64,000 bases of DNA from Pseudomonas reidholzensis (GCF_900536025.1 NZ_UNOZ01000017.1:234896-298895), one strand, 5' to 3'. Shown: positions 1 through 8,861, counted from the stretch's first letter. Translations and numbers: made by a program. The notes: a model not told the origin generated them from the letters alone.

Positions 1-428
1 ATGGCGGGGATGGGGAAATGAACCATGTGTACTCATGGCGGGGCTGGATGTAGGACGATTCCCAAGGTGCTGGTGTGGATTAGCGCTGCCCGCGCGCGGT
101 GCTAGCCACAGGCTTCTCTAGCGCCCTTGAGATCGAGCGCCGCCCGCGCGGCGCTTCGCGAGTAAACTCGCTCCCACATTTGTTGCATCGTGCCATGGCC
201 TGACAGACCCCAGGCTTAGCCCTTGTTGGTACGGCGAAGATCTTGAGCCGACCCAAATGACCTCCCCGCAACCTTTTGCCTTGCACCAAGGCTGGCAACC
301 CCTCTCTCACAGGCCATGGTGCGTTGCAACAAATGTGGGAGCGAGTTTACTCGCGAAGCGCCGCGCGAACGGCGCTCGATAGTGAGGGCGCTAGAGAAGC
401 TGTGACATACACCCGCGATCACGATCGC
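1..428. repeat. Intergenic region with a long inverted REP-type pair
   Basis: No gene is supported here. Two arms of roughly 95 bases, at about 107-200 and 311-404, are inverted copies of each other. Each contains a GCGAGTAAACTCGC core followed by TCCCACATTTGTTGCA. The core is a variant of the P. putida REP unit found elsewhere in the window, with GAGTAAACTC in place of GGGTAAACCC. Bases 1-100 show nothing recognisable. Confidence 0.7.
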
Positions 429-932
429 TCAAGCGTCATGTAGCCACCGTTGCATATGCGTCGTCCGCCAAACCGGATCAGGCTCTACATCGGTGACCAC
501 AAACCCCTGCCGCTCCCAGAAGCAGATCGCCCCCGGCAAGAACGGATGCGTATGCAAGTAGAGGCACTCGACCCCAGCCTTCAGCGCCTCATCGCGCAGC
601 GCCTCGAACAACGCCGCCGCCAAGCCGCAGCGCCGATACTCGGGCAGCACGAACAACCGCACCACCTCCACCACGCACACTCCGCGATAATCCAGCTGGG
701 CAAACCGGTGGTCATACGGCACATAACCAATCGCAGCGACCAAGCGACCATTATCGCGGGCAATCAGAAAACAACCCTCGCCCTGCACATAGGTCTCGCC
801 GAAATACGCCAGGTCGTTCGGCAAGGGCGCCCCGGCCAGCATCGGGAACAGCTCCCGGCGGGAAGCGTTGACGAATGCGACAACTTCGTCGATCGCCTCG
901 GCAGGTACAGGTGTGAAAGTCCAGTCGGTCAT
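429..932 (-). CDS. GNAT family N-acetyltransferase
   Basis: Protein of 167 residues with a GNAT fold. The N-terminal part carries LIARDNGRLVAAIGYVPYD (strand beta4 region). The acetyl-CoA loop follows as VEVVRLFVLPEYRRCGLAAA, a fit to the R/Q-x-x-G-x-G/A pyrophosphate-binding motif, and then CLYLHTHPF and FWERQGFV, typical of the C-terminal half. The ATG at 932 was chosen because the longer frame upstream runs into the divergent lipoprotein gene and looks non-coding. The acceptor substrate cannot be read from sequence. It is transcribed away from the lipoprotein gene, with 136 bases between them. Confidence 0.85.
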   Translation of the reverse strand: MTDWTFTPVPAEAIDEVVAFVNASRRELFPMLAGAPLPNDLAYFGETYVQGEGCFLIARDNGRLVAAIGYVPYDHRFAQLDYRGVCVVEVVRLFVLPEYRRCGLAAALFEALRDEALKAGVECLYLHTHPFLPGAICFWERQGFVVTDVEPDPVWRTTHMQRWLHDA

Positions 933-1068
933 TGGGGCTAGCGGCCATCTACGAAAACACAGCAGGTTTCTACCCCATGGGCCCACTCCAGCGCAAACCG
1001 AGGCATCCGCTAAACCCCGAAAAACCGGTAAGCTTGCCGCACCACCGCGCCCAAGGCCTCCCCTGTCG

Positions 1069-1536
1069 ATGATCCGCTTGCCGAAACTGCTGCTGCCCCT
1101 GCTCCTGCTCGGCGCCCTCGCCGCCTGCGACCAGAAGCCCACCCGCGAACAACAGATCCTGGCCAACCTGCCGTTGCAGGCCGCCTACGAGCACAACATC
1201 GGCCGCATGGCGGCGCTGTTGGCCATGAGCCATCCGCAAGTGCCCGAAGACACCATCAGGCAAGTGCTGCGCAAGCACCTGACCGTCGACGACCAGCGCA
1301 ACGACCTGTTCAAGCTGTACAGCGAAAAGAACTTCAGCGACAGCGAGTTCGCCACCATCGTCCAGGCCACCCAGGACCCGGCCAAGGCCAAGGCCCTGGG
1401 TGATACCGCAGAGGGCAAGGCGCTGAGCGAAAAACTCACCGGGCTGATGCGCGAAAGTGCCCGCGACCCCAAGGTCCAGGCGCTGGCCGAAGCGCGCATG
1501 CAGCAGGTCGAAGATGAACTGAACGCGCTGCCGTGA
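1069..1536 (+). CDS. Small lipoprotein of unknown function
   Basis: Protein of 155 residues. It starts with a lipoprotein signal peptide (MIRLPKLLLPLLLLGALAAC) whose lipobox LAAC places the modified Cys at residue 20. The mature part is almost entirely helical and charged, rich in Ala, Lys, Glu and Gln, with no recognised domain. The frame is open further upstream, but the ATG at 1069 puts the signal peptide at the N terminus. The residue after the lipid-bearing Cys is Asp, which by the E. coli +2 rule would favour inner-membrane retention; that rule is weaker in Pseudomonas. Confidence 0.8.
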   Translation: MIRLPKLLLPLLLLGALAACDQKPTREQQILANLPLQAAYEHNIGRMAALLAMSHPQVPEDTIRQVLRKHLTVDDQRNDLFKLYSEKNFSDSEFATIVQATQDPAKAKALGDTAEGKALSEKLTGLMRESARDPKVQALAEARMQQVEDELNALP

Positions 1537-1650
1537 CCTGGGTGCGTCGCCAAATGACGCTGCCCGCGCCCTGGCGCAGTATTCTCGTAGCTGTGATCTC
1601 GTATAACGCGTAAGGTTATTACTCCGCGCTACAGGCCAGTGAGGTCAGGA

Positions 1651-3255
1651 TTGCCACACGCCAAGAAAGGACTTCGCCTGGATCTGCGCACGCTGATCCT
1701 CGTGCTCTCGGCATTTACCGCCGTGCTCATGCTATTGACCAGCTACTTCGCCAGCTACCGGGTGCAGCGTCAGCTGCTGATCGACCACTCGCTGGAAGCC
1801 AACCGGGTATACGCCGCCAAACTGGCGTCGATCACCGACCTGTTCATCGGCAACGCCCTCAAGCAACTGAGCTTCAGCGCTCAGGTGCAAGCCCGGCAGT
1901 TGGCCGACAGTGACGCGCTGCTGGCGGAGAGCGAGCGCGTGCTGCATCAGAGCAATGCCTTCAACTCGACCTTCGTGGTCGACGCCCGGGGCATCCTGCA
2001 GGCCGTATCACCGGCACCGTTGCGCCATCTGCTGGGCAGCCAGGTGGACACCCCAGGCGTCCAGGAAGCCCTGCGCGAGCGCCGGGCGCTGGTGTCGACA
2101 CCCTACCTGTCTTCGGCCAACAACCTGGTGGTGATGCTGTCGCAGCCAATCTTCGCCAGTGACGGCAGCTACCTGGGCTTTGCCGGCGGCAGCCTGTACC
2201 TGCGTGAAGACAACGTCCTCAACAGCCTGCTCGGTGAGCACTATTACAAGGACGGCTCCTACCTGTACGTGGTCGATCGCAATCGGCGCCTGCTCTATCA
2301 CCCCGATGGGCAGCGGGTCGGCACGCAGGTCAGTGGCAATGCCCTGATCGACCAGCTGGCGGGCCTGGGCAGTGGCACCCGGCAGTTGACCAACAGTGTT
2401 GGCGTGGAGATGCTCGCCGGCTTCGCCACGGTGCCCACTACCGGCTGGGGCGTGGTCGCGCAGCAGCCGTTGGCGCAAACCGTGGCGCCGCTGCGCCAGC
2501 TGATCCTCAACGTGATCGCCATCTCGGCGCCGCTGGTGCTGCTGGGCAGCCTGCTGCTGTGGTGGCTGGCGCTGATCATCGCCCGCCCCTTGTGGCAACT
2601 GGCGGCCGGCGCGCGGGCACTTGACCGCCCCGGCACCGCCGAGCACCTGCATGGCGTGCGCGCCTGGTACTTCGAAGCGGCCGAGCTCAAGCGTGCCTTG
2701 CTGTTCGGCCTGAACCTGCTGCAAGAGCGTATCGGCCGGCTCAACCGCGACGCCCAGACCGACCCGCTGACCGGCCTGGGCAACCGCCGTCGCCTGGAAT
2801 TCAGCCTGGCGCTGCTGGAGGCCGAGGGGCGGGATTTCTCGGCCATCGCACTGGACATCGATCACTTCAAGCGGATCAACGACAGCCACGGCCATGATGT
2901 CGGTGACCAGGTCCTGCGCCAGCTCGCCGAGCTGATGCGCCGCTGCTGCCGGGAAGGCGATGTGCTGTGCCGCACGGGCGGTGAGGAGTTCGTCATGCTG
3001 CTGCCGGGCGCGCCGCTGGAAGTCGCCACGGCGGTGGCCCAGCGCCTGCGCCTGGCCGTGCAAGACACCGCGATACCGCCCGTCGGCGCGGTGACCCTGT
3101 CGCTGGGGGTAGCCCGTTGGCCGGCCCAAGGCCATGCGCCGCCGGCGGACACGCTCGCCGAGGCCGACCAGGCGATGTACGCAGCCAAGCGCGGGGGGCG
3201 CAATCAAGTACAGGTCAGCGGGCCGATCATCGCGCCTGCCCTGCACACCCACTGA
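1651..3255 (+). CDS. Membrane-bound Cache-GGDEF diguanylate cyclase
   Basis: Protein of about 534 residues predicted to make cyclic di-GMP. A first membrane helix (about residues 10-30) is followed by a periplasmic Cache-type sensor region (about 35-275), a second membrane helix and a short HAMP-like linker, then a C-terminal GGDEF domain. The catalytic A-site reads GGEEF, which is active in the family. Five residues upstream is REGD, an RxxD inhibitory I-site, so product feedback is expected. The TTG at 1651 is preferred because GAGG lies 6 bases upstream; a GTG at 1639 would add four residues. The ligand of the Cache domain is unknown. Confidence 0.88.
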   Translation: MPHAKKGLRLDLRTLILVLSAFTAVLMLLTSYFASYRVQRQLLIDHSLEANRVYAAKLASITDLFIGNALKQLSFSAQVQARQLADSDALLAESERVLHQSNAFNSTFVVDARGILQAVSPAPLRHLLGSQVDTPGVQEALRERRALVSTPYLSSANNLVVMLSQPIFASDGSYLGFAGGSLYLREDNVLNSLLGEHYYKDGSYLYVVDRNRRLLYHPDGQRVGTQVSGNALIDQLAGLGSGTRQLTNSVGVEMLAGFATVPTTGWGVVAQQPLAQTVAPLRQLILNVIAISAPLVLLGSLLLWWLALIIARPLWQLAAGARALDRPGTAEHLHGVRAWYFEAAELKRALLFGLNLLQERIGRLNRDAQTDPLTGLGNRRRLEFSLALLEAEGRDFSAIALDIDHFKRINDSHGHDVGDQVLRQLAELMRRCCREGDVLCRTGGEEFVMLLPGAPLEVATAVAQRLRLAVQDTAIPPVGAVTLSLGVARWPAQGHAPPADTLAEADQAMYAAKRGGRNQVQVSGPIIAPALHTH

Positions 3256-3309
3256 GCGATATGCGCTCGCCGTTGTCCAACCATCAGCCTGTCGCCACCG
3301 GAGATTTCC

Positions 3310-4323
3310 ATGCCCCGCCTGGGCTTTGCCTGCATGTACCGCCACCCCGACCGCAGCCTCTCGAGCAAGGCCCTCGAAGCCATCGAGCGGCCTTTCAACC
3401 CGCGCACCACGACGTTGCGCTGGCTGTCTACGGCCAGCCCCGAAGCGGCGCGGGCCAAGCTGCTGGAGCTGGTGGAGCACAACCTCGACGCGCAACTGCG
3501 CCTGCTCGCCTACGTCGCCCAATTGCCACCGGCCTTGCGCATGCTGCGCCTGAGCAGCGACCTGCTGCCGCTGTACAGCCACGTCGAAATCGCCCCGTTC
3601 TATCACGACCCGGCGATCCAGGCGCACCTGCAGCAGCGCTTCGCCGCGATTGGCGAGTATGCGCGGGCTGCCGACATCCGCCTGTCGTTCCACCCCGGCC
3701 AGTACTGCGTGCTCGGCTCGGACCGGCCCGAGGTGGTGGAGAACAGCCTGGCGGAGTTCGAGTACCACGCCGACATGATCCGCATGATGGGCTACGGCCA
3801 GCGCTTCCAGGACTTCAAGTGCAACGTGCACATCGCCGGGCGCCTGGGCGCCGAAGGCATGCGCGCGGTGTGGCCACGGTTGTCGGAGGTGGCGCGCAAT
3901 GTCATCACCCTGGAAAACGACGAGAAGACCTACGGCGTCGATGACTGCCTGTCATTGGCGGACCTGGCGCCGGTGGTGCTGGACATCCACCACTGCTGGA
4001 TCCACGAGAACGACTACATCGCCCATGACGATCCGCGCCTGGCGAGGATCATCGACAGCTGGCGCGGGGTGCGGCCGGTGATGCACTACTCGCAGCCGCC
4101 CGAACGGCTGCAGGAGCTGGGCTTCAAGGCTGAAAACAAGCTGGAGATTCCGGCGCTGCTGGAGCAGGTCAACAAGCGCGATCTGTACCTGCACAGCGGC
4201 TGCATGTGGAACGACTGGACCAACCGCTATGCGCTGGGGTTCATGGACCGCTTCGACATCATGTTCGAGGCCAAGGACAAGAACCTGGCGACGCAGGCGT
4301 TCTATCAGCGTTACGTAGCCTGA
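3310..4323 (+). CDS. uvsE: UV damage endonuclease UvsE/UvdE
   Basis: Protein of 337 residues of the UvdE family, a TIM-barrel metal-dependent endonuclease that nicks DNA 5' to UV photoproducts independently of UvrABC. Visible family blocks are LGFACMYRHPDRS at the N terminus, RLSFHPGQY, ITLENDEKTYGVDDC, VVLDIHHCWIHEND, MHYSQ and FEAKDKN. These carry the His, Glu and Asp metal ligands. The length is normal for bacterial UvsE. GGAG lies 7 bases before the ATG. It is 54 bases downstream of the diguanylate cyclase; the two are probably separate functions. Confidence 0.93.
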   Translation: MPRLGFACMYRHPDRSLSSKALEAIERPFNPRTTTLRWLSTASPEAARAKLLELVEHNLDAQLRLLAYVAQLPPALRMLRLSSDLLPLYSHVEIAPFYHDPAIQAHLQQRFAAIGEYARAADIRLSFHPGQYCVLGSDRPEVVENSLAEFEYHADMIRMMGYGQRFQDFKCNVHIAGRLGAEGMRAVWPRLSEVARNVITLENDEKTYGVDDCLSLADLAPVVLDIHHCWIHENDYIAHDDPRLARIIDSWRGVRPVMHYSQPPERLQELGFKAENKLEIPALLEQVNKRDLYLHSGCMWNDWTNRYALGFMDRFDIMFEAKDKNLATQAFYQRYVA

Positions 4324-4370
4324 CCCCTGTGCCCACCCAAAACGCTCTAGCGCGGGAGATGTAACAAGTC

Positions 4371-4404
4371 TTGTCTTAATACTGTCATGTTTTCTTCATA
4401 GGAT
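4371..4404 (+). promoter_or_regulatory. Possible Pho box and promoter of the ParA-like gene
   Basis: Three 7-base units in 11-base phase are seen: TTGTCTT at 4371, CTGTCAT at 4382 and TCTTCAT at 4393. The middle one is the perfect consensus half-site of PhoB boxes (CTGTCAT repeated every 11 bases). A -10-like TAGGAT begins at 4399, ten bases after the second unit, which is the usual distance at PhoB-activated promoters. The flanking units match only 5/7 and 4/7. Phosphate control is an inference. Confidence 0.4.
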
Positions 4405-4468
4405 TGTCCCTGTTCTGCCATTTTCATCGAGCGCCCCCACAGGGCCCACTTCAGGGATGAACCGCACC

Positions 4469-5242
4469 ATGCGTCGTGTCGTATTCAATCAGAAAGGTGG
4501 CGTCGGCAAGTCGAGCATCGCCTGTAATCTGGCCGCCGCCAGCGCCGCCGAAGGCTACCGGACCTTGCTGGTCGACCTCGACCCGCAGGCCAATGCCACC
4601 TACTACCTCACGGGCCTGACCCACGACGACATTCCGCCCGGCATCGCCGACTTCTTCCGTCAGACCCTGTCGGCTACGCCCGAAGGGCGCAAGAACCGCG
4701 TGGCGATCACCGAGACCCGCTACGCCAACCTGCACCTGGTCACCGCCAGCCCGGACCTCGCCGACCTGCAGACCAAGCTGGAAAGCAAATTCAAGATCAA
4801 CAAGCTGCGCAAGCTGCTGGTGGCGTTGTCCGAGGATTACGAGCGGATCTACATCGACACGCCGCCCGCCTTGAACTTCTACACCTTCAGCGCACTGCTC
4901 GCCGCCGAACGTCTGCTGATCCCGTTCGACTGCGACAGCTTCTCGCGCCAGGCGCTGCTCAGCGTCATGGCCGAAGTGGAGGAGCTGCGCCTGGATCACA
5001 ACGCCGCGCTGCAAGTCGAAGGTGTGGTGGTCAACCAGTTCGCCGGGCGCACCGCGTTGCACCAGACCCTGGTCGATCAGTTGCGCGCCGAAGGGCTGCC
5101 GGTGCTGCCGGTGTACCTGAGCAACTCGATCAAGATGCGCGAGTCGCATCAGGTGTCGGTGCCGCTGGTGCACATGGCGCCGGGGCACAAGCTCTCGCGC
5201 GAGTTCGTCGACCTGCTGGATGTGCTGGAGCGGGCCGCCTGA
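4469..5242 (+). CDS. ParA/MinD-type ATPase
   Basis: Protein of about 257 residues. The deviant Walker A motif KGGVGKSS stands at the extreme N terminus, followed by the LLVDLDPQAN switch I/A' region and IYIDTPP (Walker B), so it is a ParA/Soj-like P-loop ATPase. No helix-turn-helix domain precedes the ATPase, unlike plasmid ParA. No parB or parS lies beside it, so it is an orphan and not the chromosomal soj-spo0J pair. Start: ATG 4469 has AGGGATGA about 8 bases upstream; ATG 4457 would add MNRT but abuts its own AGGG. The cargo or partner is unknown. Confidence 0.85.
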   Translation: MRRVVFNQKGGVGKSSIACNLAAASAAEGYRTLLVDLDPQANATYYLTGLTHDDIPPGIADFFRQTLSATPEGRKNRVAITETRYANLHLVTASPDLADLQTKLESKFKINKLRKLLVALSEDYERIYIDTPPALNFYTFSALLAAERLLIPFDCDSFSRQALLSVMAEVEELRLDHNAALQVEGVVVNQFAGRTALHQTLVDQLRAEGLPVLPVYLSNSIKMRESHQVSVPLVHMAPGHKLSREFVDLLDVLERAA

Positions 5243-5329
5243 GTCGCCGCCCGCAGCGCGAACGCTGCGACAATCCACCACACCCTGCGGGGCACCCGGC
5301 GCCGCTATCCAGATGATAGATTCCCCGGC

Positions 5330-5737
5330 ATGAAAACCACCCGCCAGACGCGCGCGCTGACTGCCTGGATGCTCTACGCCAGCGTCCTCTTCAGCCTTAT
5401 GCTCTGCGGCCTGCACCATGGCCAGATGAGCGGCCTGCGGCTGGCCGGGCTGGACGCGGGTTTCTGTTCGATCAGCAGCGAGCATGGCCCGGCCATCAAC
5501 CTCGATGATGCGGGCGGCGACCAACACATGGCCCAGCTCGACTGCCCGGTGTGCTCCTCCTTCGGCCTGGCCGTACCGCTGACCAGCGCCGCCTGGTCGT
5601 TCAGCCTGATGCAGGGCAACGCGCCCTCGCCGATCGTCGTGCGCAGCTGGGCACAACCGCCGCCGCGCTACCTGCGCCCCGCCATCAATCCCCGCGCCTC
5701 CCCCGCCCCACTTCCCGCAGCTACCGCTTTCGCCTGA
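5330..5737 (+). CDS. DUF2946 family membrane or exported protein
   Basis: Protein of 135 residues with an N-terminal hydrophobic helix (about residues 12-28, TAWMLYASVLFSLMLCG), a His-bearing LHHGQM segment, and a CPVCSSFG motif near residue 68. A short hydrophobic segment and a Pro-rich tail follow. The HH and CPVC elements suggest metal binding. The family is often found directly upstream of TonB-dependent receptors, as here (69 bases before the next gene). Its exact role is not established; metal handling linked to the receptor is an inference. Confidence 0.75.
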   Translation: MKTTRQTRALTAWMLYASVLFSLMLCGLHHGQMSGLRLAGLDAGFCSISSEHGPAINLDDAGGDQHMAQLDCPVCSSFGLAVPLTSAAWSFSLMQGNAPSPIVVRSWAQPPPRYLRPAINPRASPAPLPAATAFA

Positions 5738-5806
5738 CCCCTGTACGGCTACGTTTGCCCGTGCGCGCGGGGTCAGCCATGACCTTTGCGTGGAAGTTAC
5801 GACACC

Positions 5807-7957
5807 ATGATCCGCCACACCTCCCTGGTGCTGCTGGCAAGCACCTGCACTTTCGCCTGGGCGCACGCCGCGCCCGTTGAACTCAACGCCACCGCCATCG
5901 ATGCAGAACGCGCCGTGCCCTCCGGCGTGCAACTCGACGAGCCGATCCGCACCGGCTCGAAGCTCGGCCTGACCGCGCGGCAGACGCCCGCCTCGGTCAG
6001 TGTCTCGGACCGCAGCGTGATCGAGCAGCGCGGGGCCAAGGACACCCAGGACGTGATCAACGCCATGACCGGCGTGAACGCCTCGGCCAACCCCGGCTAC
6101 GGCGGTTTCGTCGCCTACCGCGGCTTTACCCAGAACCAGATCACCCAGCTCTACAACGGCATCAACCTGGGCTACAGCAGCGCCACCCGGCCAGTGGACG
6201 CCTGGACCGTCGACCGGGTCGAGCTGATCGGTGGGCCCTCCTCGTTGCTGCACGGTGCTGGCGCCGTGGGCGGCTCGATCAACACCATCAGCAAGCTGGC
6301 CAGCCGCGACCCGCAACTGCTCGACGGGCGCCTGCGCTATGGCAGCTACGATGACTCGGAAGTGGCGTTCGGGATCAACCAGGCGCTGGCCAGCAACCCG
6401 GCCGACGCACGCCACTTCGCGCGTCTGGATTTCAGCCGCGGCCACAGCAATGGCTACATCGACCGCAACCAGCGTGACACCAGCAGCCTGGCGTTTTCGC
6501 TGCTCAGCGACCTGAGCGACAACCTCACCCATACCTTTGCCGTGGAGTATCAGGAAGACAAGGAAATCAGCCCGTACTGGGGCTCGCCGATCCTGCCGGG
6601 GCGCCGCACGATGAAGATCGACAACAGTCGCCGCTTCGAGAACTACAACGTCGCAGACGGGCGCTATGAACAGCGCGTGCGCTGGCTGCGCTCGATACTC
6701 GACTACCAGATCAGCGACAGCACCAGCGTGCAGAACACCCTCTACCACTACGACGCCGAGCGTGATTACCGCAACGTCGAGCGCTACACCTACAACAGTG
6801 CCGGCAACGTCCAGCGCGCCAGCCCTTACCTGCAACGCCACGAGCAGCAGGTACTCGGCGACCGCGTCGAGCTGCGTCACGATAACCGTCTGTTCGACCT
6901 GGCCAGCCAATGGGCGCTGGGCCTGGATTACTCGCGCATGCGCCAGAACGTCTACCCCACCTCTGGCAACTGGAGTGACCAGGTCGACCCAGAGCATTTC
7001 GACCCTGGCAGCTTCGACGCGATTTCCGGGGTGAATGCCGGCCTTACCAAGCAGCGTCATCACGAGTTGAGCAACCGTGCGGTGTTTGTCGAAAATCGTC
7101 TGCAACTGACTGAGCGCCTGGCCCTGCTCAGTGGCCTGCGCTACGACTACCTGGAGATGCAGGTGACCAACTACGGCGCGGTATCGCCGACCAGCCCGGC
7201 CTACTTCGAGCGGCGCTGGGAGCCGCTGAGTGGCCGGCTCGGGCTGACCTACGAGCTGACGCCGAGTGCCAGCCTGTATCTGCAGTACAGCACGGCCGCG
7301 GATTTGCCCGCCGGCTCATTGGCGGGTGCGACCTACTCCAATGTCGGGCTGTTCGACTTGTCCAAGGGCGAGCAGTGGGAGGCCGGGAGCAAGTTCGACT
7401 TCCTCGAGGGGCGTGGCGCGGCGACCGTGGCGGTGTACCAGATCGTGCGCAAGGACTTTGCCGTGCGCGACTCGAACGACCCCAACCTGACGGTCCAGGC
7501 GGGGCAGCAGACGTCGCGGGGGGTCGAGTTGTCTGGGCGCTTGCAGGTCACCTCGAAGCTGTTGGCGGAGGCCAACTATGCCTATGTCGATGCGCAGTAC
7601 GATGTCTTCAATGAAGCGGTCAATGGGGTGTCGGTGTCGCGCAAGGGCAATGCACCGGTCAATGTGCCGGCCAGTGTCGGTAACCTGTGGTTGACCTACA
7701 GCTTCGACTCGGCCTGGGCCGCGGGGGTGGATGGGCGCTATGTGGGGTCGGTGTATGCGGACAATGCCAATACGTTGAAGGCGCCGGCCTATACGTTGTT
7801 CGGGGCGTTCGTGCGGTACCGGGTCGATGAGCACACGGCGGTCACGGCGCGGGTGCGCAACCTGACCGATGAGGTGTATGCCAAGCAGGCGTATGGCGTG
7901 CAGTACTACATGGGAGCGCCACGGACGTTCGACGTCGCGGTCGATTTGCGCTTCTGA
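5807..7957 (+). CDS. TonB-dependent siderophore-type receptor
   Basis: Outer-membrane receptor of 716 residues. The signal peptide MIRHTSLVLLASTCTFAWAHA ends at AHA. The plug domain follows (ARQTPASVSVSDRSVIEQRG, then VDRVELIGGPSSLLHGAGAVGG), and then a 22-stranded barrel that ends in Phe (VAVDLRF), the usual outer-membrane insertion signal. The plug sequence resembles the FhuE/FoxA siderophore class more than the OprC copper class. No signalling extension precedes the plug, so it is not a sigma-factor transducer. The ATG at 5807 was chosen for the signal peptide. It is probably co-transcribed with the DUF2946 gene. No clear Fur box was seen upstream. The ligand is unknown. Confidence 0.87.
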   Translation: MIRHTSLVLLASTCTFAWAHAAPVELNATAIDAERAVPSGVQLDEPIRTGSKLGLTARQTPASVSVSDRSVIEQRGAKDTQDVINAMTGVNASANPGYGGFVAYRGFTQNQITQLYNGINLGYSSATRPVDAWTVDRVELIGGPSSLLHGAGAVGGSINTISKLASRDPQLLDGRLRYGSYDDSEVAFGINQALASNPADARHFARLDFSRGHSNGYIDRNQRDTSSLAFSLLSDLSDNLTHTFAVEYQEDKEISPYWGSPILPGRRTMKIDNSRRFENYNVADGRYEQRVRWLRSILDYQISDSTSVQNTLYHYDAERDYRNVERYTYNSAGNVQRASPYLQRHEQQVLGDRVELRHDNRLFDLASQWALGLDYSRMRQNVYPTSGNWSDQVDPEHFDPGSFDAISGVNAGLTKQRHHELSNRAVFVENRLQLTERLALLSGLRYDYLEMQVTNYGAVSPTSPAYFERRWEPLSGRLGLTYELTPSASLYLQYSTAADLPAGSLAGATYSNVGLFDLSKGEQWEAGSKFDFLEGRGAATVAVYQIVRKDFAVRDSNDPNLTVQAGQQTSRGVELSGRLQVTSKLLAEANYAYVDAQYDVFNEAVNGVSVSRKGNAPVNVPASVGNLWLTYSFDSAWAAGVDGRYVGSVYADNANTLKAPAYTLFGAFVRYRVDEHTAVTARVRNLTDEVYAKQAYGVQYYMGAPRTFDVAVDLRF

Positions 7958-8012
7958 GGTTTGGGGGCGGAGTGGGGATTGTGGTCTTATCCGTTCGATG
8001 GGGTGGCGCTGA

Positions 8013-8655
8013 TGGCCCCTTCCGCCCTTACGGCGGGTCACTTTTTTTCTTGGAAAAAAGTAACCAAAAACCGCCGGCTCCCACATACGGCCCTCCGCTG
8101 CGCTGCGGGTTCCCTCACTCCGGCCTCCTGAGGTCGCCAAGTTAGGGGTGGCGCCTGGGCTGGCGTTATCTTCGACAGTGGCATGAGTGGTGGATATTCG
8201 GGCCTCTTCGCGGGTAAACCCGCTCCCACAGGGACCGCAGTGGCCTTACGGTCAGCAGAGAACCTGTGGGAGCGGGTTTACCCGCGAAGAGGCCGGGACT
8301 GCCAATGCAAATTCTGGCGCTGACGCGCTGTACCGCCCTTATAAACAAGCGAGAGCGCAGCGATTCGCCAGCCGTTGCCCTGGCCCTTGATCTGGCTGAT
8401 CTTGATCTGGCTTGTGATCTTGATCTACCGCGACTTCAGGAGGCCGAACGGAGGTCTTGCGGAGTGAGGTGACGGCCATGGATGGCCGGCAAGCGCCGCG
8501 GGCCAGGAAGGCCCGTCCGGCGCGGTCCTCACGGGAGCAAGGCCGGAGTGAGGGAACCCGTAGCGCAGCGAAGGGCCGGATGCAGGAGCCAAGACCTTTT
8601 GGTTACTTTTGGGGCGTTTGCCAAAAGTGACCCGCCGTAAGGGCGGAAGGGGCCA
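8013..8655. repeat. Composite inverted repeat element with mirrored arms of about 110 bases
   Basis: The left arm (8013 to about 8137) and right arm (about 8541-8655, with outlying homology near 8430) are inverted copies. Both contain a CGGCGGGTCACTTTT-like segment, an AAGTAACC segment, CGCTGCGCT, and GGTTCCCTCACTCCGGCC. Between them sits a REP pair at 8201-8294. The right arm has about 90 extra bases splitting its inner end. No credible coding sequence lies inside; short frames starting MGAGLPAKRP are translations of REP units. Confidence 0.7.
8201..8294. repeat. REP inverted pair
   Basis: GGCCTCTTCGCGGGTAAACC at 8201 is matched by the inverted GGTTTACCCGCGAAGAGGCC ending at 8294. CGCTCCCACAGG and its complement form the inner part. 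This is the typical P. putida REP doublet. Confidence 0.85.
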
Positions 8656-8753
8656 GTAGCCGCACCACACCCACCGGATAAGCTCGCTAATCGAAACCCG
8701 CCACCACCGGCAACACAGGGTGTTGGCGCCCGCAAACACCGCGTATCCCACGT

Positions 8754-8811
8754 CGATGAAACATGTTTCATCGTCAGTTTATTTACTTAGGCTGCTATCA
8801 AACCCTATAAC
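8754..8811 (+). promoter_or_regulatory. Promoter of the 60-residue protein with a perfect 20-bp palindrome
   Basis: CGATGAAACATGTTTCATCG at 8754-8773 is a perfect 20-base palindrome. Its core GAAAC-N2-GTTTC fits the published recognition pattern of the TetR-family regulator PsrA. Immediately downstream lie a -35-like TTTACT (8782-8787) and a -10 TATAAC (8806-8811) with an 18-base spacer. The palindrome sits just upstream of the -35. The promoter call is good; the identity of the regulator is a guess. Confidence 0.6.
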
Positions 8812-8861
8812 TAAGTCCTGCGACACAGTGCCGCAGCCAACTCAGCAGTGGAGTTTTAACG

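Noticed and set aside
4451..7105. Open frame of 884 codons antisense to the ParA-like gene and TonB receptor
   Set aside because: It mirrors genuine genes with clear domains and signal peptides; high GC leaves antisense frames open. No ribosome site or domain.
8038..8472. Short peptides starting MGAGLPAKRP or ending in similar wording
   Set aside because: They are translations of REP units and recur wherever REP units occur, as also near 10536 and 28868.
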